Assembly: GCA_964612145.1 (NCBI GenBank)
Contig: CAZTBP010000007.1
Location: 107,490-171,489, forward strand
Direction of reading: 5' to 3'
Length of the DNA stretch: 64,000 nucleotides
Origin: JAGNLV01 sp964612145
Lineage (GTDB): Bacteria; Zixibacteria; MSB-5A5; GN15; FEB-12
This document shows, in pieces, positions 32,454-46,800 of this stretch. Numbering within the stretch: position 1 is the first letter of the stretch; each line of letters begins with the position of its first letter. The notes beneath the pieces are model-generated. The model saw only the letters and a program-made list of their open reading frames with translations, did no database searches and was not told the origin of the DNA. The position numbers were made by a program, and so were the translations under genes.

Positions 32454-35400
32454 ATGTTAGGAAGACACATATTCGCAGTTATCATACTGTTGATTTTTGC
32501 GGCCGGTGCGGCGGCCCAGACGGCGCCACCGGTTTTGGATTCCATCGGGGCAAAAACCACCGATGAAAACGTCAATCTGAATTTTGGCGTCACGGCAACG
32601 GATGCCGATGGGACCGTTCCGGCCCTGAGCACCTCGACGCTTCCGACGGGAGCATCGTTCCTCGACAATGGCGACGGCACCGGGACGTTTGACTGGACGC
32701 CGACTTTCAGTGATTCGGGGACATACGACGTGACGTTTTACGCCTCTGATACGGTTACGGCGGATGTTGATTCCGAGCTGGTCACAATCACGGTCAATAA
32801 TGTCAACCAGGAGCCGGTGTTAGCGACGATCGGAAGTCAGTCGACTTCTGAGAATACGAATTTGAACTTTGGCGTGAGTGCGACCGATGCCGACGGCAAC
32901 CCGCCGGTCCTGTCAACCTCGACGCCCCCGACCGGGGCGAGCTTTACTGACAATGGTGACGGGACCGGGACCTTTGACTGGACGCCGACGTTCGATCAGG
33001 CCGGCAGCTATGACGTGACGTTCTACGCGGCCGACAGCGCTTTCCCGGCAGTGATCGACAGTGAGATCGTGACAATCACGGTAACCAATACCAACCAGGC
33101 CCCGGTTCTTGACCCGATCGGCAATAAGACGACCGATGAGAATGTGAATCTGAACTTTGTCGTGACAGCTTCTGATCCAGACGGTACGACGCCGGACTTC
33201 TCGGCGACCGGAGTACCTACCGGGGCGAGTTTTACGGACAACCTCGACGGTACGGCGACTTTTGACTGGACGCCGACGTTTGCCGATTCGGGCAGCTATA
33301 GTGTCACGATTACGGCGACTGACGGTTCGCTGACAGATGACGAGACGATCACAATCACGGTCAATAATGTCAACCAGGAGCCGGTGTTAGCGACGATCGG
33401 GAGTCAGTCGACTTCTGAGAATACGAATTTGAACTTTGGCGTGAGTGCGACCGATGNNNNNNNNNNNNNNNNNNNNNNNNNNNNNNNNNNNNNNNNNNNN
33501 NNNNNNNNNNNNNNNNNNNNNNNNNNNNNNNNNNNNNNNNNNNNNNNNNNNNNNNNCTTTCCCGGCAGTGATCGACAGTGAGATCGTGACAATCACGGTA
33601 ACCAATACCAATCGGGCCCCGGTGCTGGCCGCTATTGGGGACCAGTCGGTGACCGAGGGTGCTCTTCTGAGTTTTGGTACATCGGCGAGTGATCCTGACG
33701 GCGATATTCCGACCCTGACCAGTTCAACGCTCCCGACCGGAGCGACCTATACAGATAATGGCGACGGCACGGGCGGTTTCAGTTGGACGCCGACGTATTT
33801 GCAGAGCGGCAGCTACTCGGTGACGTTCTACGCGACCGATGATCTTGGATCGATTGACTCCGAACTGGTTACGATCACGGTTATCGAAGCCGGAAACCAA
33901 GATCCGGTTCTGGCGCCGATCGGGGCCAAAAGCACGACCGAGGGAGTCCTTCTGTCGTTTATCGTGAGTGCAACCGACGCCGAGAGTACGCCGTCGCTGT
34001 CAACCTCGACGTTGCCGTCGGGAGCGACCTTTGTCGATAACGGCGACGGCACGGGTGAGTTCAATTGGACGCCGACGTATGTCCAGAGTGGATCATACAA
34101 TGTAACTTTCTTCGCCACCGATGATTCATCGTCGATTGACGGTGAGCAGGTAACGATTACAGTCAACGAGGCGGGAAACCAGGATCCGGTCCTGGCGGCG
34201 ATAGGCCCGCAGAGCACGACTGAAGATCTAAATCTCACCTTTGGTGTATCGGCCACGGATGCCGAAAGTACGCCGAGCCTGACATCCTCGACGCTTCCTG
34301 CCGGCGCCAGCTTCACCGATAATGGCGACGGCACCGGATCATTTGACTGGACGCCGGACTTCACACAGGCCGGAACTTACGATGTAACATTCTTTGCGAC
34401 TGACGACTCGGCGGCGGTTGATTCTGAAGTCGTGACCATTACGGTCAACGAGGCGGGTAACCGTCTCCCGGTCCTGGCCGCTATCGGCGATCAGAGTACT
34501 ACCGAAAATGTGAATTTGTCGTTTGGTGTTTCGGCAACGGATGCGGAAAGTACGCCGAGTCTGACCACCTCGAGCCTTCCTGCCGGCGCCGGTTTTACCG
34601 ACAACGGTGACGGTACCGGATCATTCAGCTGGACGCCGACCTACCTGCAAAGCGGCAGCTATCCGGTGACATTCTACGCGACTGATGACTCGCTGGCGGT
34701 TGATTCGGAACTGGTCACGATCACGGTGATCGAGGCCGGCAATCAGGATCCGGTGTTGGCGGCGATTGGACCGCAGTCCACGGATGAAAATACGCTGCTA
34801 AGCTTTGGTGTATCCGCGACAGATATAGAAGATATTCCCGGTTTGACGACCTCGGCCCTGCCGAGCGGTGCCTCGTTTGTCGACAACGGCGATGGTACCG
34901 GTTCGTTTGACTGGACGCCGACCTACACGCAGGCGGGAACGTATGATGTAACGTTCTACGCGACTGATGATTCCGTCGCGGTCGACAGTGAAATTGTGAC
35001 GATCACGGTCAATGAAGTCGGCAACCAGTTGCCGACGCTTGACCCGATCGGCGCGAAATCTACAGATGAAAACGTTCTGCTGACTTTTGCGGTAAGTTCC
35101 TCGGATGCTGAGAGTACACCGAGCCTGACGACTTCGACCCTGCCGACGGGTGCAAGTTTCATCGACAATGGCGACGGTACCGGTTCGTTTGACTGGACGC
35201 CGACTTACACGCAGGCCGGAATTTACAATGTGACGTTTTACGCGACTGATGATTCGGCAGCTGTTGACAGTGAGATCGTCGCGATCACGGTCAATGAGGT
35301 CGGCAACCAGTTGCCGACGCTCGATCCGATCGGCTCCCAGTCGACGACTGAAGATGTGCTGTTGAGTTTTGGCGTTTCGGCCAGCGATGAAGAAAGCACG

Positions 35401-38400
35401 CCAAGCCTGACGACATCGGCGCTTCCGACCGGCGCGGCGTTTGTCGACAATGGCGACGGCACCGGTTCGTTCGACTGGACTCCGGATTTCACCCAGGCCG
35501 GCACCTACAATGTAACTTTCTACGCAACCGATGATTCCTCCGCGGTAGACAGCGAGATCGTGACGATTACGGTCAACGATGCCGGTAACCAGCCGCCGGT
35601 GCTCGATCCGATTGGTGATAAGAATGTCGATGAAAATGTTTTGCTGACGTTTGGGGTGAGTTCCTCGGATGCCGACGGTACAACTCCGGCGCTGACAACT
35701 TCGACACTGCCCAGCGGTGCGAGCTTTACCGACAATGGCGACGGCACCGGTTCGTTTGACTGGACGCCGACCTATCTCCAGGCGGGCAGCTACCCGGTGA
35801 CGTTCTATGCTGATGACGGCATTGCGATTGACAGCGAATTGGTGACGATCACGGTCAACGAGGTCGGCAACCAGCTTCCGGTGCTCGCTCCTGTCGGCGA
35901 TCAATCGACCACTGAAGGTATTAACCTGGCGTTCGGCGTCAGTGCCACAGATATAGAGAGTACCCCGAGTCTGACGACATCGTCGCTGCCGATCGGCGCA
36001 AGCTTTATTGATAACGGTGACGGCACCGGTTCGTTTGACTGGACGCCGGAATTCGTGCAGGCGGGGACCTACCCGATTACATTCTACGCGACTGATGATT
36101 CACTGGCCGTTGACAGCGAGTTGGTGACGATTACGGTCAACGAGGCAGGCAACCAGACGCCGGTCCTTGATCCAATCGGCGCAAAGTCCGTAGCCGAGGG
36201 TGTGAACCTGAATTTCGCCGTCACCGCAGTTGATCCCGACAGTACCATTCCGACGCTGCTAACCTCCTCGCTGCCGAGCGGCGCGTCATTTACGGACAAC
36301 GGCGACGGCACCGGGACGTTTGACTGGACACCGACCTTCCTGCAAAGCGGCGAATATGTAGTTCTGTTCCGAGCGACCGACGGTACCGCAGCCGACAGTG
36401 AATTCGTCACTATTACCGTTAATGAAACCGGCAATCAGGCGCCGGTCCTCGATCCTATCGGCGACCAGACCGGTGTTGAAGATCAACTCCTGACATTCGG
36501 AGTGACGGCCAGCGACGGCGAAAGTACGCCGAGTCTGACGACCTCTACCCTGCCCACCGGCGCGAGCTTCACCGATAATGGCGACGGCACCGGCTCGTTT
36601 GTCTGGACCCCGACGTTCCAGCAGGCCGGCACCTACCCGGTGACATTCTACGCGACTGATGATTCGCTCGCGGTCGACAGTGAGCTGGTAACGATTACTA
36701 TTAACGACGCCGGTAACCAGGCACCGGTGCTCGATCCGATTGGCGACCAGAGTACAACTGAAGATGTCCTGCTTTCGATTGGTGTGAGCGCCTCGGATGC
36801 CGACGGGACGATACCGTCGCTTACGACCTCCGCGCTGCCGACCGGCGCGAGCTTCACTGATAATGGCGACGGCACCGGCTCGTTTAGCTGGACGCCAACT
36901 TTCACGCAGTCCGGTACCTATGATGTAACGTTCTACGCTAGCGATGGAAGCGCAACCGACAGTGAGGTTGTAACAATCACGGTGCTCGATGCCGGTAACC
37001 AGCCGCCGGTGCTCGATCCGATTGGTGATAAATCGGTGGATGAAAACGTCTTGCTGACGTTTGGCGTGAGCGCCTCTGATGCCGACGAGACCTTCCCGCT
37101 GCTGAGTACCTCGACGCTGCCGACCGGCGCGAGTTTTGTCGATAACGGCGACGGCACGGGGACGTTCAGTTGGACACCGACCTACGTTCAGGCCGGCAGC
37201 TACCCGATAACGTTCTACGCCGAAGATGTCATTGAAACCGACAGCGAACTGGTCACGATTACCGTCAACGAAGTCGGCAACCAGCTTCCGGTGCTGGCCT
37301 CCATCGGCGCGCAGAGCACGACTGAAAATATAAATCTTACGTTTGGCGTTTCGGCAACTGACGCCGAGAGCACGCCGACACTGACAACTTCCACACTGCC
37401 GTCCGGCGCATCGTTTACAGATAACGGCGACGGCACCGGCAGCTTTGACTGGACTCCGACTTATCTGCAGTCCGGCGTTTATAATGTAACGTTTTATGCG
37501 ACCGATGACTCCTCGGCGGTCGACAGTGAGCAGGTGGCTATCACGGTCAACGAGGCCGGCAACCAGCTTCCGGTTCTTGATCCGATTGGCGACCAGGCGA
37601 CGACCGAAGAGGTCCAGTTGCTCTTTGCGGTCACAGCCAGTGACGTTGAGAGTACGCCGAGCCTGACGACCTCGACGCTTCCGAGCGGCGCGACGTTTGT
37701 TGATAACGGCGACGGATCGGGATCATTTGACTGGACCCCGACCTTTACGCAGTCCGGAACCTACGACGTGACGTTCTATGCCACAGACGACTCCTCGGCA
37801 GTGGACAGTGAATTGGTCACGATTACCGTCAACGATGCCGGCAACCAGACGCCGGTGCTCGATCCGATCGGGGCGCAGTCGACGACCGAAAATGTCCTGT
37901 TGACGTTTGCGGTGACGGCCAGTGATGCCGACGCGACAACTCCGAGCCTGACTACTTCGACACTGCCGTCCGGTGCGAGCTTCGTGGATAACGGTGACGG
38001 TTCCGGCAGTTTCAGCTGGACGCCGACCTTCCTGCAGTCCGGTTCGTATGATGTGACGTTCTATGCCTCCGACGGCACTGCGATAGATAGTGAAATCGTG
38101 ACGATCACAGTAATCGAGGCCGGCAACCAGCTTCCGGTTCTTGATCCGATTGGCGCTCAGGCGACGACCGAAGAGGTCCAGTTGCTCTTTGCGGTCACAG
38201 CCAGTGACGTTGAGAGTACGCCGAGCCTGACGACCTCGACGCTTCCGAGCGGCGCGACGTTTGTTGATAACGGCGACGGATCGGGATCATTTGACTGGAC
38301 CCCGACCTTTACGCAGTCCGGGACCTACGACGTGACGTTCTATGCCACGGACGACTCCTCGGCGGTAGACAGCGAGCTGGTCACGATCACGGTCAACGAG

Positions 38401-41400
38401 GCCGGCAACCAGACGCCGGTGCTCGATCCGATCGGGGCGCAGTCGACGACCGAGAATGTCCTGTTGACGTTTGGTGTGAGTTCGAGCGATCCAGACGGTA
38501 CAACTCCGGCATTGACGACTTCGACGCTCCCATCCGGTGCAAGCTTTGCGGACAACGGGGATGGTACCGGTTCGTTTGACTGGACACCGACCTTCCTGCA
38601 ATCCGGATCCTACGAGGTGACATTTTATGCCTCCGATGGCACTGCGATAGATAGTGAAATCGTGACGATCACAGTAATCGATGCCGGCAACCAGTTGCCG
38701 GTGCTTTCAAGCATTGGTGATCAGTCTACGACCGAAGAAGTTTTGTTGAGTTTTGGCGTCTCGGCGACTGATGCTGAGAGCACCCCGAGCCTCTCGACCT
38801 CGACGCTCCCGAGTGGGGCCTCGTTTGTAGACAACGGCGACGGCACGGGCAGTTTTGACTGGACCCCGACCTTTACACAGGCCGGTACTTACAACGTGAC
38901 GTTTTACGCCACCGATGATTCGACGGCTGTTGACAGCGAGCAGGTTGTCATAACAGTATTCGACGCCGGCAATCAGCCGCCGGTGCTCGATCCGATTGGT
39001 GCGCAGTCAATCAACGAGAATGTCTTGCTGACGTTTGGCGTGAGTGCCTCGGATGCCGACGGTACGATTGCGGCGCTGACAACCTCGACCCTGCCGACGG
39101 GCGCCAGTTTCACCGACAACGGTGATGGTACCGGCTCGTTCAGCTGGACCCCGACGTATATCCAGGCGGGCAGTTACAATGTGACATTCTTTGCCGACGA
39201 CGGCGTGGCCAATGACAGTGAGATCGTGACAATCACGGTCAACGAAGTGGGCAATCAGCTGCCGGTGCTGGCTGCGATCGGTGACCAGTCAACCACCGAG
39301 GGAATAAATCTCGCGTTTGGTGTAAGTGCCACTGATGCTGAAAGCACCCCGGTGCTGACGACTTCGAGTCTGCCGATTGGCGCGAGTTTCATTGACAATG
39401 GTGACGGCACCGGCTCATTTGACTGGACACCGGAATTTGTCCAGGCCGGTACCTATCCGATCACATTCTATGCAACAGACGATTCACTCGCGGTCGATAG
39501 CGAACAGGTGACAATCACGGTTCTTGAGGCCGGCAACCAGACGCCGGTGCTCGATCCAATCGGACCGCGGTCGATTCTTGAGGGAGCCAACCTGAATATC
39601 GCGGTTTCTGCGACCGATGCCGACAGCACGATTCCGTCGCTGTTTACCTCGGCGCTCCCGACCGGCGCCAGCTTCACCGACAACGGTGACGGTACCGGGA
39701 CATTCGACTGGACGCCGTCGTTCACCCAGAGTGGTGAATACGTGATCCTGTTCCGGGCCACCGACGGTGCGGCTGCGGACAGTGAATTTGTAACGATAAC
39801 AGTTAACGAGGCGGGCAATCAGCCGCCGGTACTTGACCCGATTGGTGACAAGTCGGTGACCGAGAACACGCTGCTGGCGTTTAGTGTAACTTCGTCCGAT
39901 CCGGATGAAACAACGCCCGTGCTTTCGACCTCGACGTTGCCGTCGGGTGCCTTGTTTATAGATAACGGCGACGGGACCGGTAACTTCTCCTGGACGCCGG
40001 ACAACCTTCAGGCAGGGACGTATCCGGTGACATTCTATGCCGATGACGGCCTGGCCTCGGATAGTGAACAGATAACGATAACAGTTCTCGACGCCGGCAA
40101 CCAGACGCCGGTACTCGATCCGATTGGGCCGAAAGCCGTCGATGAAAACGTCTTGCTGACATTCGGCGTGACGGCGTCTGATCCTGATGCGACGATTCCG
40201 TCGCTGACGACCTCGACGCTGCCGAGCGGCGCGAGTTTTGTCGACAACGGTGACGGTTCCGGCACGTTTAGCTGGACCCCGACCTACGTGCAGTCCGGCA
40301 GCTACGATGTGACGTTCTACGCCGATGACGGCGTGCTGTCTGACAGCGAGGTTGTTACGATTACCGTCAACGAAGTCGGCAACCAGCTTCCGGTGCTGGC
40401 TGCGATCGGCGATCAGTCGACGACAGAAGGTATCAACCTTGCGTTTGGCGTGAGCGCCACGGATGCTGAAAGTACCCCGTCGCTGTCGACATCGACCCTG
40501 CCGATTGGCGCGAGCTTTATAGATAATGGCGACGGCACCGGCTCGTTTGACTGGACACCGGAATTTGTCCAGGCGGGGACCTACCCGATCACTTTCTATG
40601 CGACGGATGATTCTCTCGCAATTGACAGCGAACTAGTGACAATCACGGTTCTTGAGGCCGGCAACCAGCCGCCGGTGCTTGACTCGATTGGCTCCAAGTC
40701 GACTCTTGAGGGCGCCAATTTGAACTTTGGTGTCTCGGCAGTCGATCCCGACAGCACGATCCCGTCGCTGGCTACTTCATCGTTGCCGACCGGCGCGACG
40801 TTTGTGGACAATGGCGACGGTACCGGGGCGTTTGACTGGACGCCGAGCTTTACCCAGGACGGCTCCTACGTGGTGCTGTTTATCGCCAGCGATGGAACCG
40901 CTTCCGATAGTGAATTTGTAACGATAACGGTTAACGATGCCGGCAACCAGCCGCCGGTACTCGATCCGATCGGGGCGCAGTCGACAACCGAGAATGTGCT
41001 TCTCGCGTTCGGCGTGAGCGCCACCGATCCGGACGCCACCACGCCGGTACTGACCACCTCGACGCTGCCGACCGGTGCGCTGTTTATCGACAACGGCGAC
41101 GGTACGGGTAATTTCTCATGGACGCCTGATTACCTCCAGTCAGGAAGCTATTCGGTGACCTTCTACGCCAATGACGGTGTGGCTATCGACAGTGAAGTGG
41201 TGACGATCACGGTGAATGATGCCGGCAACCAGCCGCCGGTGCTTGACCCGATCGGTCCACAGGCGACGACCGAGGAAGTACAGCTTCTGTTCGGCGTCTC
41301 GGCGAGTGATATAGAGAGTATTCCGAACCTGACGACCTCGACTCTGCCGACCGGCGCGACATTCACCGACAACGGTGACGGTACCGGATCGTTTGACTGG

Positions 41401-43779
41401 ACACCGACCTTCACGCAGGCCGGCAGCTACGACGTGACGTTCTACGCCACGGATGATTCGCTGGCCGTTGACAGTGAAGTAGTGACTATTACCGTCAACG
41501 ATGCCGGCAACCAGGCACCGGTTCTTGACCCGATCGGAGCGCAGTCGACCGACGAGAACGTCCTGCTGACATTTGTCGTGAGCGGGTCCGATCCTGACGG
41601 TACCACGCCGACACTGTTGACCTCGACACTGCCGTCGGGTGCGACTTTCATCGATAACGGCGACGGAACGGGCACCTTCAGCTGGACCCCGACCTATGTG
41701 CAGTCCGGTGCCTACGATGTAACATTCTATGCCGATGACGGCACTTTATCTGACAGTGAGATCGTGACGATCACCGTGATCGACGCCGGGAACCAGACCC
41801 CGGTCCTCGATCCGATAGGTGATCAATCCACGACTGAAAATATTAACCTGCTGGTCGGAGTAACGGCCAGCGATCCAGAAAGCGTTCCGAGCCTGACAAC
41901 TTCGACGCTGCCGACCGGCGCGTCATTCACCGACAACGGCGACGGTACCGGCTCGCTGAGCTGGACACCGACGTACGTCCAGTCCGGCAGCTATCCGGTC
42001 ACGTTCTACGCCACTGATGATTCACTGGCGGTGGATAGTGAGCAGGTGACGATCACCGTGCTTGACGCCGGTAACCAGCCGCCGGTGCTCGATTCGATTG
42101 GTGATCAGTCGACAACGGAGGAAGTGCAGTTGTTGTTCGGTGTTTTTGCCAGCGATGTTGAGGGCGATATCCCGAGTCTGACCACCTCGACACTCCCGAC
42201 TGGCGCCGCGTTCACCGACAACGGTGACGGTACCGGATCGTTTGACTGGACGCCGACCTTCACGCAGGCCGGGACGTACGACGTGACGTTCTACGCCACC
42301 GATGATTCGCTGGCGGTTGACAGCGAGGTGGTCACGATTACGGTGAACGACGCCGGCAACCAGGCACCGGTACTCGATCCGATTGGGCCGAAGAGCGTCG
42401 ACGAAAACGCGCTTCTGGCCTTTACGATTACCGGTTCCGATCCGGACGCCACCACGCCGTTCTTCACGGCCAGCGGGCTGCCGACCGGAGCCACCCTGAC
42501 AGATAACAATGATGGTTCGGCCGACTTCGCCTGGACACCGGACTTCGATCAGGCCGGCGTTTATGACGTGACTTTCTTCGCGAACGACGGCACTGCCAGC
42601 GACAGTGAGATTGTCACGATAACGGTCAACAACGTCAACCGCGCCCCGGTGGCTGATGCCGGCCCGGACCAGTTTGGCGTCCCGGTTGGTTCAGTGGTGA
42701 CGCTGGACGGTTCCGGATCATTTGATCCGGATGTTCAGCCGCTGAATTACACCTGGGTGCAGGTAAGTGGTACGTCAGTGACGCTCTCGGATTCGACGGC
42801 GTCGCAACCGACGTTCTCGACGACCCTGACCGGTATTTACGAATTTGAATTGACGGTCGACGACAACTCATTGTCTTCGGCTCCCGATACGGTTGCGATT
42901 GAGATTGTCAACGTGGCCTCGCCGCAGGCGGTGACCGACCTGTCGATCCAGATCGTGGGCGACGCTATCGAATTGAGTTGGTCGCCGGTGACACAGGATG
43001 TCGACGGTTTCTCGACGTCAATTGGTCACTATGTAATTTATCGCGGCACCAAAGCCTGGTTTGTCCCGACCCCGAGCGATTCGATCGGCGGCACCAACGA
43101 TATCACGACGCTGTTCAGCGACAACAATATCGGCGGCGCTGATGTGGTGGGTGACACCATCAACCAACATTTCTACACGATTGAGGCTGTCGATATATTC
43201 GGCAACCGTTCGACGCCTTCCAACCGGGTGGGTGAGTACGACTACCAGTTGGTGACGACCTCGACCACGAACTTCAACCTGGTCAGCGTGCCGTTTGCCA
43301 ATACCGGTATTACTACGGCCGACGACCTGATTGCCGCTATCGGGACAGCCAATGTAAACACCGTGAACCGGTACATTGCCTCGTCACAGAACTATGAGGC
43401 TCGGTTTGCGGCCGGATTCGGCAGCAACTTTTCGGTGACTGTTGGCGGCATCTACCAGGTGAACGCCGCAGCCAACAGCATCTTCAGTGTGGCCGGCTCG
43501 GTGCCGGATACCGGCGCGGTGTCGTTTAACATCATCACGACATCGACGACTGACTATAATTTCCTGATGATTCCGTTTGAATACGAAGATACATTCGCGA
43601 CCGCCCAGAATGTGCTGGATCACATCCCGGGTGTGTTAAATACGCTCAATAACTACGTGGCCGGTTCGCAGAGTTACGTGTCTCGTTTTTCGGCCGGCTT
43701 CGGTACGGACTTCCCGGTGAAAGCCGGTAAGCCATACCAGGGCAACGCGGCGACAAGCGGGACCTTCCCGGGACCGTAG
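32454..43779 (+). CDS. Giant secreted protein with ~36 tandem Ig/cadherin-like modules (interrupted by a scaffold gap)
   Basis: The signal peptide (about residues 1-21, ending AAAQ) is followed by tandem modules of about 90-94 residues. Each starts PVLxxIG.QST(T/D)E and carries DNGDGTGSFDWTP and DSE.VTITV (He_PIG/cadherin-like fold; the Asp-rich turn may bind Ca). I count 36: four before or across the gap and 32 after. Then come a PKD/K319L-like domain (PVADAGPDQFGVPVGSVVTL), a fibronectin-III-like domain and two copies of a beta domain (FNLVSVPF..., NTVNRYIASSQNYEARF) ending at FPGP. The 100-N gap at 33457-33556 shifts the apparent frame. Comparison with the sister copy at 32784-33094 predicts a true gap of 150 bases, which restores one frame and gives about 3,791 residues. 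No sorting signal or dockerin is seen at the end. Confidence 0.88.
33457..33556. other. Scaffold gap of 100 N inside the giant repeat gene
   Basis: Exactly 100 N, a conventional placeholder. The left flank repeats 32784-32889 with one difference and the right flank repeats about 33040-33094. The assembler therefore probably failed on near-identical copies of a 567-base two-module unit; the true length is predicted as 150 bases. Confidence 0.95.
37551..38680 (+). repeat. Recent 564-bp tandem duplication of a two-module block
   Basis: Positions 37595-37757 are identical to 38159-38321 (offset 564). High similarity continues to the end of the block, for example 38065-38117 against 38629-38681. 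This is much closer than other module pairs and marks recent unequal recombination or gene conversion. Confidence 0.85.
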
Positions 43780-43836
43780 AAAAGGAGCGTTTACGCATTA
43801 TGATATATTCTCGATACACTATACGGAGGTTAGGTG

Positions 43837-46800
43837 GTGCGATCTAAAAATCGACGCAGGCTTATTGGCCTGTCTGCATTAACCGCACTTCTTCTGGCAC
43901 TCTTGCCATTGTCGGCATTTGCCCAGGGGTCTATCTTTGGCAGCGTGACGAATTCGGATGCGACCACGCCCGCCAACGGAGAGATGAGCTTTTTCGGCTT
44001 CTTGGATGATACCGATGAAGAATTGCGGATTGAGACATCGACCGGCGCCGGATATGACAACGGCAACTGGTTTGATGATTTCCAAAACTACCTCACCGAG
44101 GCGCCGGGTAATCCCTACGATTACCACTTCTTCAATATTGCCAACGGTGAAGGTTTTCATCTTGAGGGATTGATTCCTGACAACTCTTTCCAGCAGGAAG
44201 ACATTCAGCTTGCTGCGGTGACGTGGCCGGCCAAGCCGGTTGGAGTGACCGGTTCGGCGTTGTCTTCCGGTTCAGTTTTGCTCGAGTGGAATGGAACGAC
44301 CGGCGTAACGTATCACGTTTACCGGCGCTCAGCCCTGTCCAACGGGTCGTTTTTCCGTCTGGACAATACGGCCGGTAGCTTGACCGATCCGGGTACGGCC
44401 GACAGCTTCTTTGTCGACAATACCGTTGACGGTGCGTCGTCGTACGAGTACCTGGTGATTGCAGAGGACGGTTCGGGCAATTACTCGCAGCATTCCGACG
44501 TGATTACGGTCAACTCCGCCACCAACGCCGCTCCGGTTGTCACGGCGATCTCGCCCGACAGCGGTCTCACCCTTGGGGGACAGACGATCACTATTTCCGG
44601 TTCCGGTTTTGATCCGGCCGGGGTGACGGCTGACCTTGGCGGCTTTGCCGTGACAGGTATTACCGTTGTCTCGCCGTATGAGATCACCGGTACTACCGGT
44701 GCGGGCACTGCCGGTACGGTTGATGTTACCGTGACAAATACGGCCTCGACGCTTTCCGGCACGCTGGCGGGTGCGTTCACATACGTACAAAACTCGCCGC
44801 CGGTTCTGGCGACTATTGGCGCACAGGCAGTGACCGAAGGCAACCTGCTGACGATTACGCCAAGCGCTACTGACGCCGACGCGGACATCCCCGTGATGAG
44901 TACCTCGACGTTACCGTCGGGCGCAACCTTTGTCGACAATGGTGACGGCACCGGTACGTTCGAATGGACCCCCGGATTCCTGGAATCGGGTTCCTACAGT
45001 GTGACTTTTTATGCCACGGACGCCGTGGTACCGTCGCTGGTTGACTCCGAGCAGGTTGCTATTACCGTCAACGACGCCGGCAACCAACTTCCGGTGCTGG
45101 CCGCAATTGGCGCTCAGAGCACCACTGAAGATGTGAATTTGACTTTTGGCGTGTCGGCCACCGACGCAGAGAGCACACCGGCTTTGACTACCTCCGCATT
45201 GCCGGGCACCGCTACTTTTGTCGACAATGGCGACGGCACCGGTACGTTTGACTGGACGCCGGATTTCACCGACGCCGGAACGTACGACGTGACTTTTTAC
45301 GCGACCGATGATTCCACAGCGGTCGACAGCGAAATTGTCAGTATTACCGTGAATGACGCCGGTAACCAATCGCCGGTCCTGGCGGCTATAGGTTCTCAAA
45401 GCACCACCGAGAACGTACAGCTCCTGTTCGGCGTGTCCGCATCCGATGCCGACGGCACAATTCCGACCCTGACAACCTCCACGCTCCCCGGCACGGCGAC
45501 TTTCGTCGACAACGGCGACGGCACCGGAGCTTTCGACTGGACTCCGTCGTTTACCGATGCCGGAACGTATAGTGTGACTTTTTACGCCTCAGACGGCGTT
45601 GCTATAGATAGTGAAGTGGTCTCGATAACAGTCAACGATGCCGGCAACCAGGCGCCGGTCCTCGCGACTATTGGCGCCCAGAGCACGACTGAGGGCATTC
45701 AACTGCTGTTTGGTGTGTCGGCCAGTGATGTCGACGGTACGATTCCGGCGCTGACCGCGACGAACCTGCCGACCGGTGCGAGCTTTGTCGACAACGGCGA
45801 CGGCACCGGGACGTTTGACTGGACACCGGGCTTTACCGACGCAGGTTCATACGACGTGACCTTTACGGCATCGGACGGTTCACTGACTGATGACGAAATT
45901 GTTACGATTACCGTCAATGAGGCGGGGAACCAGGCACCGATACTTGACTCGATCGGGGCTCAGTCCGGTACCGAAGGTGTGCAGCTCCTGTTCGGGGTGA
46001 GCGCCAGCGATCCGGACGCGACGATTCCGTCGCTGACCGCCACAAACCTGCCGACCGGAGCTACCTTCGTCGACAACGGCGATGGTATCGGTACGTTCGA
46101 CTGGACGCCGGGCTTCACCGATGCGGGGACATACAGTGTGACGTTCACGGCTTCGGACGGTTCCCTGACTGATAACGAAATTGTAGATATTACCATTCTT
46201 GACGCCGGAAACCAGGCGCCGGTGCTTGACCCGATCGGTTCGCAGAGTACGACCGAGGGTGTCCAGCTCCTGTTTGGAGTGACGGCATCCGATGCCGACG
46301 GCACGATTCCTGCTTTGTCCACAAGCACGTTGCCGACCGGCGCGACTTTCACTGATAATGGTGACGGCACCGGGACGTTTGACTGGACGCCGGCCTTTAC
46401 CGATGCCGGTACCTACCCGGTCACGTTCTATGCCTCCGATGGCGGCGCAAGCGACAGTGAAGTGGTCGACATCGTGGTGAACGAGGCCGGCAACCAGGCG
46501 CCGGTGCTTGATCCGATCGGCGCGCAGGCGACGACCGAGGGCGTGCAGTTGCTGGTCAATGTGACTTCGTCCGATCCGGACGGCACACTACCGGAGCTTA
46601 CGGCCACCGGGCTACCGACCGGCGCGATCTTTGTCGATAACGGCGACGGTACCGGGACCTTTGACTGGACACCGGGCTTTACCGACGCCGGCACGTACAG
46701 TGTGACCTTCTTTGCCGATGACGGGCTTGCGCTCGATAGTGAAGTTGTCGCGATCGACGTTCTTGAATCCGGCAACCAGCCGCCGGTGCTCGATCCGATT

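Larger units (their letters stand above)
32525..42640 (+). repeat. Array of ~36 tandem modules (270-285 bp each) with higher-order organisation
   Basis: Modules recur about every 280 bases. Some neighbouring groups repeat as larger blocks. For example, the three-module series beginning near 35590, 38980 and 40105 shares the order ENVLLTFGV, then STTEGINLAFGV, then an EG(V/A)NLN module with a VLFRATDG-like end. A two-module block is duplicated with an offset of 564 bases at about 37551-38680. This is protein-coding repetition and not a CRISPR array. Confidence 0.9.

Noticed and set aside
34798..35904. Minus-strand open frame and many short ones opposite the giant gene
   Set aside because: Their repetitiveness simply reflects the complement of the tandem modules.
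33600..42640. CRISPR-like or satellite array
   Set aside because: The period is about 280 bases, the sequence is fully coding, and there are no short repeats with unique spacers.
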